A stretch of DNA of 64,000 bases from assembly GCA_039925965.1 (NCBI GenBank), contig JBDSXW010000122.1, forward strand, positions 19,602 to 83,601, given 5' to 3'. Both the position numbers and the translations under genes were made by a program. A model generated the notes under the pieces. It ran no database searches. It was not told where the DNA came from and saw only the letters and a program-made list of their open reading frames with translations. Source of the stretch: JAZKFT01 sp039925965. GTDB lineage: Bacteria; Bacteroidota; Bacteroidia; Chitinophagales; Chitinophagaceae. How positions within the stretch are numbered: the first letter of the stretch is position 1; the number at the start of each line of letters is the position of its first letter. Shown one piece after another: positions 54,148 to 62,541 of this stretch.

Positions 54148-55344
54148 TTAGCTGGCCAGCATCGATTTTTTATTAAACAATTTCAAGAGAATAAAAGTCA
54201 GCAATCCGAAAAACGCTCCTGCTACTATTGCCAGTGTAATACTTCCATAGATATACTGCTGCAGGTTATTTTTGATCGCATCCAGTGAAATAGAACTTTT
54301 GTAATCGAGTTCCATGGCATAGTTGCCCATCCAAAAAGCACCGGCTTTATAACTTGCAAAAATAAGGATCGGAATCATGGGGGGGATACTGATATTGGCA
54401 GCGATAATCACCAGCGCCTTATTCAATCTAAATAAGATGGCCAGGAACACTGCCGCCACCAACTGGAAACCCCAGATTGGAATGATGCCCATAAATACGC
54501 CAAATGCGATAGAAACTGCCTTGTATTGTGCCGAATGATTTGGATTATACAGGTGCTCGTTAAGCAGTTGCTTCAAGTTTTTTTTTATAAAAATGGTGCG
54601 AAAAAAATTGCGTGGCTTAATATAAAGAAAGGCAATCAGCACCAGGAGGGTATTTAAAACACTGATCCGAAAAAAATCTTTGAATGGCCTGAAATGCGAC
54701 ACCCGTTCGGCGGCCGGCGGATAATATACTGTTACAGGGACGGATGCCACCTTAACCCCCTTCCATGCGGCACGAACCAGCACTTCAATTTCGAATTCAT
54801 ATTTGCGTGTGAAAAACCGCATCTTTTTTAGTGGTTCCAACGGGTAAAGTCTGTAGCCCGACTGCGTATCAGGGCAGTTAATGCCGGTCTCCACCTTGAA
54901 CCAGAAATTGGAGAATTTATTGCCAAAACTGCTGCCACCGGGCACCGAAGCCTGATCCATATTCCGGGCACCAATAATGATGGCATTGGGTTCCAAGGGC
55001 AGTTTTTCAAGAAACACCGGCAGGTCATTTGCAAAATGCTGACCGTCAGAATCGATAGTGATGGCATACTGGTAACCCTTCTCACCCGCATAGGCAAATG
55101 CTTTCCGCATGGCCCATCCCTTTCCCACATTGGGTTCGTAGCTGATCAGTTGTACAAGAGGGAACGATGCGGCGATTTCTTTTGTAGTGTCTGTTGACCC
55201 ATCGTTTACCGCAATAATATGCCTGGTATATTCAGAAACGCTTTCTATAACCGCCCCCAGGGTCGTTGCATTATTATAGGTAGGGATCACCACACAGACC
55301 TTTAGCTGTTCAAATTGTTCCCTGCATGTATTGTTTCCGGCCAT
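54148..55344 (-). CDS. Glycosyltransferase family 2 fused to DUF2062
   Basis: A 398-residue protein. Residues 15-240 form a GT-A domain: CVVIPTYNNATTLG, VNDGSTDTTKE and TIDSDGQHFANDL (metal-binding DxD-type Asp), and QSGYRLYPL. A DUF2062 domain follows with several membrane helices (SIAFGVFMGIIPIWGFQL; IIAANISIPPMIPILIFA). Fusions of this type modify lipids with a sugar or phosphate at the inner membrane. It is the first gene of the second minus-strand block, 12 bases before the fusion gene, and no sugar is known in flexirubin, so its role is open. Confidence 0.87.
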   Translation of the reverse strand: MAGNNTCREQFEQLKVCVVIPTYNNATTLGAVIESVSEYTRHIIAVNDGSTDTTKEIAASFPLVQLISYEPNVGKGWAMRKAFAYAGEKGYQYAITIDSDGQHFANDLPVFLEKLPLEPNAIIIGARNMDQASVPGGSSFGNKFSNFWFKVETGINCPDTQSGYRLYPLEPLKKMRFFTRKYEFEIEVLVRAAWKGVKVASVPVTVYYPPAAERVSHFRPFKDFFRISVLNTLLVLIAFLYIKPRNFFRTIFIKKNLKQLLNEHLYNPNHSAQYKAVSIAFGVFMGIIPIWGFQLVAAVFLAILFRLNKALVIIAANISIPPMIPILIFASYKAGAFWMGNYAMELDYKSSISLDAIKNNLQQYIYGSITLAIVAGAFFGLLTFILLKLFNKKSMLAS

Positions 55345-55807
55345 TAAAGCTTTTATTAATCAATCAAAAAATACAGGCTGAAAAGAAAATTGTTGCCACC
55401 CTGTAAATACAAAATAAGCACTAATCGGGTAGTATGCAAGGGATTAATTCCTTTGCTGTCCTTTCACACCACCCTACGTAGCAATCGTTGTCTGGCGGTT
55501 TGTTAGAATAATTTAAAGTGTTAATCGTCGTTTAAGGTCCGCCATCGTCTTGAATTATTTGTTAACCTTATTTTTGCATTTTGGCCGTGGTATGCTTACC
55601 ACTTTTCTTGTAGGCGGATGCCCGGTTTGGATAAGTGGATGTCATTCCGGGCTGTTATCTACCCGTCAAATTGGGAAGTAACGATTCGATCCTCTGCAAC
55701 CGCTTGTTATTCCGGGACATTGACCCGACAAACCCGGCGACAATTATTACCAGTTTTGTCCGTCGCTGATAAAGCTGAAATATTAATCCTTCCATTAATG
55801 TCATGGT

Positions 55808-56000
55808 ACTAAAGTATCGGAACGTTAAATAGTGCTACTATCCAGAATTCAGGTTCTTTCCCGAAATAGTGTTGGTTCCCTTTTTCCTGCTGTAATTTTA
55901 TTAGTTGCCGGAGATTCCACAGTTCTTTTTCCAGGTAAACCTTGGTGTCGAAAAATATAGCGGTACAACTGCGATAGTGAAATAGAGGTATCGGTAAATT
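55808..56000 (-). pseudogene. Decayed tandem copy of the gene at 56002-56349
   Basis: On the minus strand this stretch repeats the N-terminal half of the neighbouring gene: TSISLSQL, then after a frameshift FDTKVYLEKELWNLRQLIKL, where the intact copy has FDTEVYLEGGLWNLWQLIKL, and PEFWIVALF for ECWIVAIF. It ends in a stop (55808-55810) well before the full length. From 55345 to 55807 no gene is seen; that stretch must contain the promoter of the GT2-DUF2062 gene. Confidence 0.75.
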
Positions 56001-56001
56001 G

Positions 56002-56349
56002 TCAGGAGAAAGGATTTGAAGGCCGGCCAGGTACGCCGGAAATAATCATTTCCTGAATCCATTTTAGCTGACTTAGCAACGTGGACTGGTTGACACAATA
56101 GTCGGCAATTACCCCAATCTTAGTAAAGGTGGATATATTAAATCCTTCTTCAATATCATTATACCAAAGTACATGGCTGCCAAATATTGCAACAATCCAG
56201 CATTCAGTTTCGTGGTTGAAATGGGGTAGGTACCATTTAGCCGGCTGTAATTTTATTAATTGCCAGAGATTCCACAATCCTCCTTCCAGGTAAACCTCTG
56301 TGTCAAAAACATGGCTTTCTAATTGAGACAATGAAATAGATGTACTCAT
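56002..56349 (-). CDS. Hypothetical protein, intact member of a tandem pair
   Basis: A 115-residue soluble protein starting MSTSISLSQLESHVFDTEVY, rich in Trp and Ile, with a helical C-terminus (LLSQLKWIQEMIISG). No known domain is recognised. A truncated, frameshifted copy follows directly downstream, which suggests a tandem duplication with loss of one copy. Such patterns are seen in small genes for immunity or regulatory proteins, but there is no direct sign of that here. Confidence 0.65.
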   Translation of the reverse strand: MSTSISLSQLESHVFDTEVYLEGGLWNLWQLIKLQPAKWYLPHFNHETECWIVAIFGSHVLWYNDIEEGFNISTFTKIGVIADYCVNQSTLLSQLKWIQEMIISGVPGRPSNPFS

Positions 56350-56428
56350 AAATCATCATTAAAGGGAGCTAAGCTATGGTACTGCATCAATAAAAAAAGC
56401 CGACTCATTCGAATCAGCTTCTTTCTAG

Positions 56429-56516
56429 AGCCCCAGGCGGGAATCGGACCCGCACTTGCATTGCTGCCAATCCCGATATTGAATCGGGACCTGTCTACCA
56501 GTTCCCCAATATCAGC
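56429..56516 (-). pseudogene. Decayed tRNA-Leu (anticodon CAA) copy
   Basis: On the minus strand the D arm (AACTGGTAGACAG), anticodon arm (CCCGA-TTCAATA-TCGGG, anticodon CAA), variable arm and T arm match the intact tRNA-Leu 217 bases away. The 3' acceptor is CTGGGGC, but the 5' side reads GCTGATA, which leaves at most three pairs of seven, so no acceptor stem can form. The flanking sequence AATCAGCTTCT is shared with the other copy, pointing to a tandem duplication with a broken 5' end. Confidence 0.72.
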
Positions 56517-56645
56517 CATTCCAGGTACTTTCAGCACAAGAACCAATAGAATACCAGTCGTGTGTTACAGAATATAAAATATAAGTGTGGTAGCGCATCA
56601 TTAAAATTAAAGAAGCCAACTCTTGCGAATCAGCTTCTATTTTTG

Positions 56646-56731
56646 TGCCCCAGGCGGGAATCGGACCCGCACTGACATTGCTGCCAACAGGATTTTAAGT
56701 CCTGCGTGTCTACCAGTTCCACCACCAGGGC
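56646..56731 (-). tRNA. tRNA-Leu (TAA)
   Basis: The minus strand folds into an 86-base cloverleaf with a long variable arm, acceptor GCCCTGG with TGGGGC, anticodon arm CAGGA-CTTAAAA-TCCTG (anticodon TAA) and T arm GCGGGTCCGATTCCCGC. It reads UUA codons. Confidence 0.93.
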
Positions 56732-56772
56732 AAACTTTGAGTGCAAAAAAAATCCCGCCAGGCGGGACTTGG

Positions 56773-56845
<73 letters not shown>

Positions 56846-56927
56846 TTGTATTTGTTGTTAAGAACTGTACCCCACGTTTGATTTTGGGAGTGCAAAAATA
56901 GGGTTCGCACTGAATCCACCAAATTTT

Positions 56928-57131
56928 TTATTTATACACTGGAGTATATTGGGAACTGCCCTGCACCTCTACTTTAGGCTTGCCCTGATACTGACTTTTA
57001 TAAACACTGTAACTACATCCTGCTATAAATGCGAGGTAAGTAAACACGGTTACATAGAACAAAAAACGGGAAGAGGTTACCCAGTTTTTACCAAATTCCT
57101 TGTCTTGTACTTCAGCTACTTCGTGTGACAT
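56928..57131 (-). CDS. Small membrane protein, hypothetical
   Basis: A 67-residue protein from ATG 57131 (MSHEVAEVQDKEFGKNWVTS). A single membrane helix (FLFYVTVFTYLAFIAGCSY) is followed by a short external tail (YKSQYQGKPKVEVQGSSQYT). The ATG at 57194 would add 21 residues without support and overlaps a region shared with the histidine kinase promoter. It lies between tRNA genes and a divergent histidine kinase. I do not recognise a family. Confidence 0.6.
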   Translation of the reverse strand: MSHEVAEVQDKEFGKNWVTSSRFLFYVTVFTYLAFIAGCSYSVYKSQYQGKPKVEVQGSSQYTPVYK

Positions 57132-57234
57132 AGTTAATTGTGTTTCGGTGCAAAAATAAGGGTTGGACCAAATACCCTGATACTCTTTTTTCAAAAAAAT
57201 ATCGGGTGTGGACAGGGTATGCTACATTCGGTTG

Positions 57235-58383
57235 ATGATACAGCGATATCTGAATTGGCGGACGATCCTGGTGCTGGTAGCCATTGGCATTATAGGCGGC
57301 ACCGTTTGGTATTCCAGGTACCTGGCAAAAAAAATTGAGACTGAAGAGCAGCAGCGTGTGCAGGAATGGATCAATGCCAGTAAGCTACAAATGGTATCTT
57401 CCGAAACTGAAGCGCTCAACCTGGTATCGCTTATCAACGAAAACAACAAGGATATTCCGCTGATCGGCACCGATGAAAAGGATAGCATTTTTGATATTCG
57501 AAATATCGATTCAGCCAACCTGAAAACCAATCCGGATTATTTTAAGGAAAAACTGGAGGAGTTTAAAAGCCAGCACCCGCCTATCATTTACGAACTCAGT
57601 AAAGATCCTTATATCGCTAATAAAGTGTACTATGGCAATACGTCGCTGCTCAGCGAAGTGCGGTACTATCCGATTGTACAATTGATTATTGTCGCCTTTT
57701 TTATCATCATTGCGTTGTCACTGCTAGTCACCCGGAATAAAAGCACGCAGAACCAGGTATGGGCCGGTATGGCCAAAGAAACAGCACACCAGATGGGTAC
57801 TCCGCTCAGTTCGCTCCAGGGCTGGGTAGAGATGCTGCGCGAGGTGAAAGGGGCAGAAACGATTGTGCCGGAAATGGAAAAAGATGTAGACCGTCTGAAG
57901 CTGGTAAGCGACCGTTTTGGAAAAATTGGCAGCACTCCGCAACTGGTAGAAACCAACCTGACCCAGCAGATCATCCAGATGCAGGAATATATGAGGCGTC
58001 GGGCTTCCGGCAAAGTGGAAATCATATTTAAAAAACCGGCCGATGATGTTATTGCACTTATCTCCCCGCCCCTGTTTGACTGGGTGCTTGAAAATTTATT
58101 AAAAAACGCCCTCGATGCGATGGAGGGCAGGGGCAAGCTCACCATTGAACTTACAGAAACTGTCACAAGCAGCATTATTGACGTCACCGATACCGGTAAG
58201 GGCATTAGTTCGGCCAATATCAAAAACGTCTTTAAGCCCGGATTCACCACCAAAAAACGCGGTTGGGGGCTTGGATTGACCCTTAGCAAACGCATAATGC
58301 AGCAATACCACAAAGGCGAACTGTATGTAAAGCATTCTGAGCAGGGTAAGGGAACAACGTTCCGGATTGTAGTTAATAAGTGA
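57235..58383 (+). CDS. Sensor histidine kinase
   Basis: A 382-residue kinase from ATG 57235 (a GTG at 57208 is possible). Two membrane helices (residues about 8-25 and 140-160) frame an extracytoplasmic sensor of about 115 residues. The kinase core has an H box ETAHQMGTPLSSLQGW (phosphorylated His), N box NLLKNALDAME, G1 VTDTGKGIS and G2 GWGLGLTLSKRI. No response regulator gene is adjacent, so its partner is not known. It is divergent from the small membrane protein gene. Confidence 0.9.
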   Translation: MIQRYLNWRTILVLVAIGIIGGTVWYSRYLAKKIETEEQQRVQEWINASKLQMVSSETEALNLVSLINENNKDIPLIGTDEKDSIFDIRNIDSANLKTNPDYFKEKLEEFKSQHPPIIYELSKDPYIANKVYYGNTSLLSEVRYYPIVQLIIVAFFIIIALSLLVTRNKSTQNQVWAGMAKETAHQMGTPLSSLQGWVEMLREVKGAETIVPEMEKDVDRLKLVSDRFGKIGSTPQLVETNLTQQIIQMQEYMRRRASGKVEIIFKKPADDVIALISPPLFDWVLENLLKNALDAMEGRGKLTIELTETVTSSIIDVTDTGKGISSANIKNVFKPGFTTKKRGWGLGLTLSKRIMQQYHKGELYVKHSEQGKGTTFRIVVNK

Positions 58384-58423
58384 GGTGGTTGATTGGCGAG
58401 AGGAAACTATTCGCTTATTCAAT

Positions 58424-58570
58424 TACTTACTACATAATACTTCCTACTTACTACTTGCTACTTGCTACTTACTACTTACTACTTCCTACTTACTACTTGC
58501 TATTTACTACTTGCTACTTACTACTTGCTACTTGCTACTTGCTACTTCCTACTTGCTACTTCCTACTTGC
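58424..58570. repeat. Tandem array of 21 seven-base units
   Basis: Exactly 21 units of 7 bases with consensus TACTTRC (mostly TACTTGC, TACTTAC and TACTTCC), with two irregular units (TACATAA and TATTTAC). The phase is kept throughout the 147 bases. The array lies between the histidine kinase stop and tRNA-Leu (GAG). Open frames across it code only for Leu, Thr and Tyr runs and are not credible genes. Confidence 0.92.
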
Positions 58571-58615
58571 AATTTGTTACTTTCAAAATTCCGGTTACAT
58601 TTGCTGCCCCAGGAT

Positions 58616-58699
58616 GCGGAGGTGGCGAAATTGGTAGACGCACTACTTTGAGGTGGTAGCGGGGTAACAGCCGTGGGAGTTCGAATCTCCTCTTCCGCA
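58616..58699 (+). tRNA. tRNA-Leu (GAG)
   Basis: An 84-base cloverleaf with a variable arm. The acceptor is GCGGAGG with CTTCCGC, anticodon arm CTACT-TTGAGGT-GGTAG (anticodon GAG), T arm GGGAGTTCGAATCTCC. It reads CUC and CUU codons. A terminator follows directly. Confidence 0.93.
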
Positions 58700-58703
58700 C
58701 TTT

Positions 58704-58737
58704 AAAAATCCTTCCCGGTAACTGGAAGGATTTTTTA
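58704..58737 (+). terminator. Terminator of the tRNA-Leu (GAG) transcript
   Basis: A stem AAAAATCCTTCC ... GGAAGGATTTTTT with an 8-base loop is followed by TATT. It starts 4 bases after the tRNA end. Confidence 0.85.
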
Positions 58738-58879
58738 TTGGGGTCGTACCTGACAGTCGATGTCAATAAGTAATGGTCAGTAAGTCATTAGTCAATGTAG
58801 ACCCAACGCCAAATTCAAATTCCGTCGCCTTGATCATTGGACCTTGATCCTTGCACCTTCCACCTTGATGCCTGAACCT

Positions 58880-60541
58880 TTATTTGACACTCACCACTTC
58901 GATATCAAACACCAAAATACTATTGGGTGGAATTTTGGGGCCGCGGGTGCGGATGGAATAGGCCAGGGCAGATGGGACAATCAAGCGTATGGTACCGCCT
59001 ACCTTACACATGGGAACACCATATTGCCAGCCCTTTATCAAGCGTGCTAATGGAAATGTGGCAGGCTCAGTTTTTGTTTGATCAAAGATTTCACCGTTCA
59101 GAATAGAGCCTTTGTAGAAAGCGACGACGGTGTCTGAAACTTTTACATTGCGCCCGGTTCCTTCTTTCAGAATTTTATAATATACGCCGTGTACCGAACC
59201 TGTTGTGTCCAGTTTGCCTGCGGCAATTTCTTTAAAGATCATTTGTAGTTCTTTGGCTGTTTGTAGAGCGCTGTCGGCATTCCGGTACAGATCCACCGTT
59301 GGGTTGGCTGAAGCAACCGGGATTTCAAACAGGTCATCATATTTTACATTTCCCTCTTTAAATCCACCATTCGACAAAAAGAATTTTCCGCCTTCAATAC
59401 CCGCATCGTAATCCATTCTATCGCCGGCCTTTCCGGTTGCATCGTAGCTGAATTTTGATTGGTTGAGCGGTATCCATTTCCGGTCTTCGGTCTGAACCCA
59501 TTGGTTGCCGTATATGGCCTTACGCTGTAACTGGCCATTTTCTCCGGAAAAATTTTCTACAAAAGAATACAAACTTTTAAGGTACTTTCCATCTTTGGGT
59601 GCCCTGAAAGAAGCGATAAGTTTCCATTGCTGCAACTCCGGAACAAAGAAATATCCGGAGTAATATGTTTCATTGCTGTCTTGCAGGGCTGTTACGTAAA
59701 ATCGATAGGTGCTGTCTGTATGCCAGTTGTAAACCCAATGGCTATGCCCACCCGTGCCTTCATTGCCAAAGCCTTCGGCTACCACACCCGCTCCTTTACC
59801 AGTGGCTTGTACCAGGTCTTCGGGTCTTACTTTACTGCGATCGTCGGGCACTTTGCCGCTATCCCAAATAGAAAAAATAACGCGCCGCTCGGTAGGGCTG
59901 TTTACCTGCATTCCAAAATAACCCCGGCTAAAACCGCAGGCCATATAATAAGTGTACAATGGATCAAGGCCTTTCGGGATGGTGAGTTCGTTGTAAAAAC
60001 CAATGGCCTGAATGGTATCGTTCAATAGATAGTTTAAATGGACGCTCGCTGCATTTTTCCTTGGCTTTTGGTTGGCTTGCATGCTGGCAGTGATGTCCCC
60101 CGTCAGCGTTACATTTTCGATGACAGGCAATTTATTTTCCGGCTTTTTGACGGCAGATAAAACAAGTTCGTAAAAGCCGGGGGTTGCAAAAGATAGTTTG
60201 CCGGCACTTACCGAAACTAACTCGCCGTAGTTTTTAGAAATCACTTCCTGCTGCTGGCCGTTGCAGGACCATTTTATCAATCCGGTAGGATCTTCAGTGT
60301 TCATGCTCACTGCTACTTTAACGCTACCTGTTTCTTTTACATGAAAGAAAAAGTGAATGGTTTGCGCGGTATTAACCCAATTTTTAACACCCAGTTTTTC
60401 ATCAAATCGAACGGAACTTCTACGATTGTCGCCCTCTATAGGCATGGCATAGGCTGCATAGCCAGGCAACACTATTTTGGATTGGGCAAATGCAGCCTTG
60501 TGTAACAATAAGGCAAATAATAAAATGAGGATATGCTTCAT
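58880..60541 (-). CDS. DUF3472 domain protein with C-terminal FKBP-type prolyl isomerase
   Basis: A 553-residue exported protein (signal MKHILILLFALLLHKAAFA). The N-terminal 130 residues are a DUF5077-like beta domain, followed by a DUF3472 domain (from about residue 190, with GFSRGYFGMQVNS and EGFGNEGTGGHSHW). The last 110 residues are FKBP: VHGVYYKILKEGTGRNVK, GEIFDQT, FPLARLIKGWQYGVPMCKVGG and the YSIRTRGPKIPPNSILVFDIEV loop. It probably binds carbohydrate or surface polymers and helps fold exported proteins. An ATG at 60562 would add 7 residues before the signal. Confidence 0.87.
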   Translation of the reverse strand: MKHILILLFALLLHKAAFAQSKIVLPGYAAYAMPIEGDNRRSSVRFDEKLGVKNWVNTAQTIHFFFHVKETGSVKVAVSMNTEDPTGLIKWSCNGQQQEVISKNYGELVSVSAGKLSFATPGFYELVLSAVKKPENKLPVIENVTLTGDITASMQANQKPRKNAASVHLNYLLNDTIQAIGFYNELTIPKGLDPLYTYYMACGFSRGYFGMQVNSPTERRVIFSIWDSGKVPDDRSKVRPEDLVQATGKGAGVVAEGFGNEGTGGHSHWVYNWHTDSTYRFYVTALQDSNETYYSGYFFVPELQQWKLIASFRAPKDGKYLKSLYSFVENFSGENGQLQRKAIYGNQWVQTEDRKWIPLNQSKFSYDATGKAGDRMDYDAGIEGGKFFLSNGGFKEGNVKYDDLFEIPVASANPTVDLYRNADSALQTAKELQMIFKEIAAGKLDTTGSVHGVYYKILKEGTGRNVKVSDTVVAFYKGSILNGEIFDQTKTEPATFPLARLIKGWQYGVPMCKVGGTIRLIVPSALAYSIRTRGPKIPPNSILVFDIEVVSVK

Positions 60542-60824
60542 ACAAAAATCAATAAGTGCCAAACTTAATGATAATTGCGGGAGCCGTGGGATGTTGAAAG
60601 TATGCAGGGTAGTTCAATGGAAATATTGATAGATAGCACCCGAATTAACTGTTGCAGAAGTCTCGTACCGATGGCACACTGTCGATTTGGAGGTCGGCTT
60701 TTTTACAACAAGCGCATGCACGCTGATCATGCGCCAAAAACGATACCTCCCCATTTGGTATTTGGCAAAAACGGGTATCTGAAGCCGATGTGGACCTACT
60801 AACTTTCATAACTGCCATTCCCAA

Positions 60825-61577
60825 TCATTTGATAACAGGCAATATCTTCTCTCCTATCAATCCGGCCCAGATGGCATGCTCTTTCCCCGAATAATGGAGG
60901 CCGTCGCTGGCTGTGAGGGAGTTATCGTTGGTAACTGCCCTGGTAGCTGAGGTTATATCGGTATAAGAAACGCCCATTTTAGCAGACTCTTGTTTATTGA
61001 TGGCGTTGAAGCGGTCGATCTCTATTGCTATCTGGTTGCGGTTATAATTAGCGCCATAAGGTGTGGCACCCCAGTCTGGGATGCTCATCACAAACACATG
61101 GCTGGTAAGTCCGCCCGCGAACGCAATGGCCCGGCCGAGACAAGACTTAAATTCCGCCCGGTACTCGCCGGTATCACGTCCCTGGTATTGGTTGTTTACG
61201 CCAATCAATAAAGTCACCGCATCGTAGGGGCCTGCTGGCTGCGGGCTGGCACTCGTGATCCCCGAAAGCAGGTCAGCAGTGGTCCAGCCGGTGCGGGCGA
61301 TGATTTCAACTGGGTATTTTACTTTTACGCCACGTTCCCTTAACCATAAGGCGGTGAGGTTTGGAAAACGGTCAGCTTCAGAAACGCTTTGGCCAATGGT
61401 ATAACTATCTCCAAGGGCCAATATTCTTTTGTTGGCGGTATCTGCCGGCAGCACAGCGATGGTATCTGCCGGTACAAATTTTACTGTATTTTTTTTGCAG
61501 CCAGAAGCTGTTGCGGATACAATAAAAGATGCCACAACAGCCAATACTCCAAACACATATTTTTGCAATCCTGTCAT
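60825..61577 (-). CDS. SGNH/GDSL hydrolase, lipoprotein
   Basis: A 250-residue lipid-anchored hydrolase. The lipobox is in SATASGCKKN (Cys about residue 27). The catalytic Ser is in ILALGDSYTIGQS, the Gly and Asn oxyanion residues in TLLIGVNNQYQG, and the Asp-His pair in LTASDGLHYSGKEH. The family includes esterases and lysophospholipases; the substrate is unknown. It lies between the DUF3472-FKBP gene and the 21-bp array. The 260 bases upstream of the former hold no clear gene. Confidence 0.9.
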   Translation of the reverse strand: MTGLQKYVFGVLAVVASFIVSATASGCKKNTVKFVPADTIAVLPADTANKRILALGDSYTIGQSVSEADRFPNLTALWLRERGVKVKYPVEIIARTGWTTADLLSGITSASPQPAGPYDAVTLLIGVNNQYQGRDTGEYRAEFKSCLGRAIAFAGGLTSHVFVMSIPDWGATPYGANYNRNQIAIEIDRFNAINKQESAKMGVSYTDITSATRAVTNDNSLTASDGLHYSGKEHAIWAGLIGEKILPVIK

Positions 61578-61802
61578 ACGGCCTCTTTTTGGTAAGATAC
61601 GGAGGAATTGGGTTTAGGGTTCGCGGTTGCAGTTTACAGGTTCACAGGTTTACAAGTTCTTTGTTCGGAGTTGCGTATAGGCTTTCGCTTTGCATCAGTT
61701 CTATCCTTACCGCACTGCTTCGCGTCATAATCATAGGCTTCATCTGAATATCCCTTCAGCAGGAAGATTGCTGGACTGAGGAACGAGCTTTCCGGGCCAG
61801 AA

Positions 61803-62222
61803 GCAACGTTGCGGAAGCCAAAAGCAACGTTGCCGGAGCCAGAAGCAACGTTGCCGGAGCCAGAAGCAACGTTGCCGGAACCAGGAGCAACGTTGCGGAA
61901 GCCAAAAGCAATGTTGCGGAAGCCAAAAGCAACGTTGCCGGAGCCAGAAGCAACGTTGCCGAAACCAGAAGCAACGTTGCCGGAGCCAGGACCAACGTTG
62001 CGGAAGCCAAAAGCAACGTTGCGGAAGCCAAAAGCAACGTTGCCGGAACCAGGAGCAACGTTGCGGAAGCCAAAAGCAACGTTGCCGGAGCCAGAAGCAA
62101 CGTTGCCGGAGCCAGGAGCAACGTTGCCGAAACCAGAAGCAACGTTGCGGAAGCCAAAAGCAACGTTGCCGGAGTCAGGAGCCACGTTGCCGGAACCAGA
62201 AGCAACGTTGCGGAATCCAGCA
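61803..62222. repeat. Tandem array of 20 twenty-one-base units with a palindromic core
   Basis: Twenty exact 21-base units occupy 420 bases. Each contains the 10-base palindrome GCAACGTTGC, which is intact in 17 units and changed at one base in three (units at 61908, 61992 and 62181). Two main unit types alternate irregularly: GCAACGTTGCGGAAGCCAAAA and GCAACGTTGCCGGAGCCAGAA, differing at three linked positions. A degenerate unit follows to 62243. Frames on both strands are open across it, because 21 is a multiple of 3. The rest of 61578-62541 contains no other clear gene; a minus-strand frame of 295 codons begins at 62521 and reads through it. Confidence 0.93.
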
Positions 62223-62541
62223 ACAGCGTTGAGGAAACGGGAAAGCAAGGTGGTGATAACCACTGAATGCACTGGTTCGTGTCTCTGAAATGCCATAGAG
62301 GATAGGTTCAGACAAAAGCCAGATGGTGGTGCATTTGCTGAAGGGATGCCGGATAGCAGCGGAAAGCCCGGAGGCCGCCAGCGTTTGGTTGATTTGCGAA
62401 GCTGGGGAGCCACTATGCGGCCGAGGACTTGGAGCGGATAGCCGGAACCGCAGTTGAATGAGGTTACTGAAGTTGCAAGCCCATAATAAATCCCGGCAAG
62501 TAAAAAGATCACAAACATCAATCACCTATAAAAAAAACAAC

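Noticed and set aside
15992..55344. Carotenoid locus as explanation for the CrtI-like genes
   Set aside because: No phytoene synthase, cyclase or geranylgeranyl diphosphate synthase is present; darAB and the KS/CLF genes fit flexirubin instead.
56429..56516. Functional tRNA-Leu (CAA)
   Set aside because: The 5' acceptor strand does not pair with the 3' strand, so it is listed as a pseudogene.
57666..58313. Minus-strand frame of 215 codons
   Set aside because: It is antisense to the kinase core of the histidine kinase gene.
58380..58659. Three overlapping frames of Leu, Thr and Tyr runs
   Set aside because: They only reflect the 7-bp repeat, which is open in all three frames.
60575..60802. 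Plus-strand frame of 75 codons
   Set aside because: It lies in the gap upstream of the DUF3472-FKBP gene with no motif and no plausible start context.
61803..62222. CRISPR array
   Set aside because: The 21-base units are contiguous, with no unique spacers between them, and no cas genes are present.
61809..62288. Plus-strand gene coding PEPE/RKPK heptads
   Set aside because: The only start is a TTG inside the repeat. The frame is open because the unit is 21 bases long, so I list the array as a repeat and only raise coding as a question.
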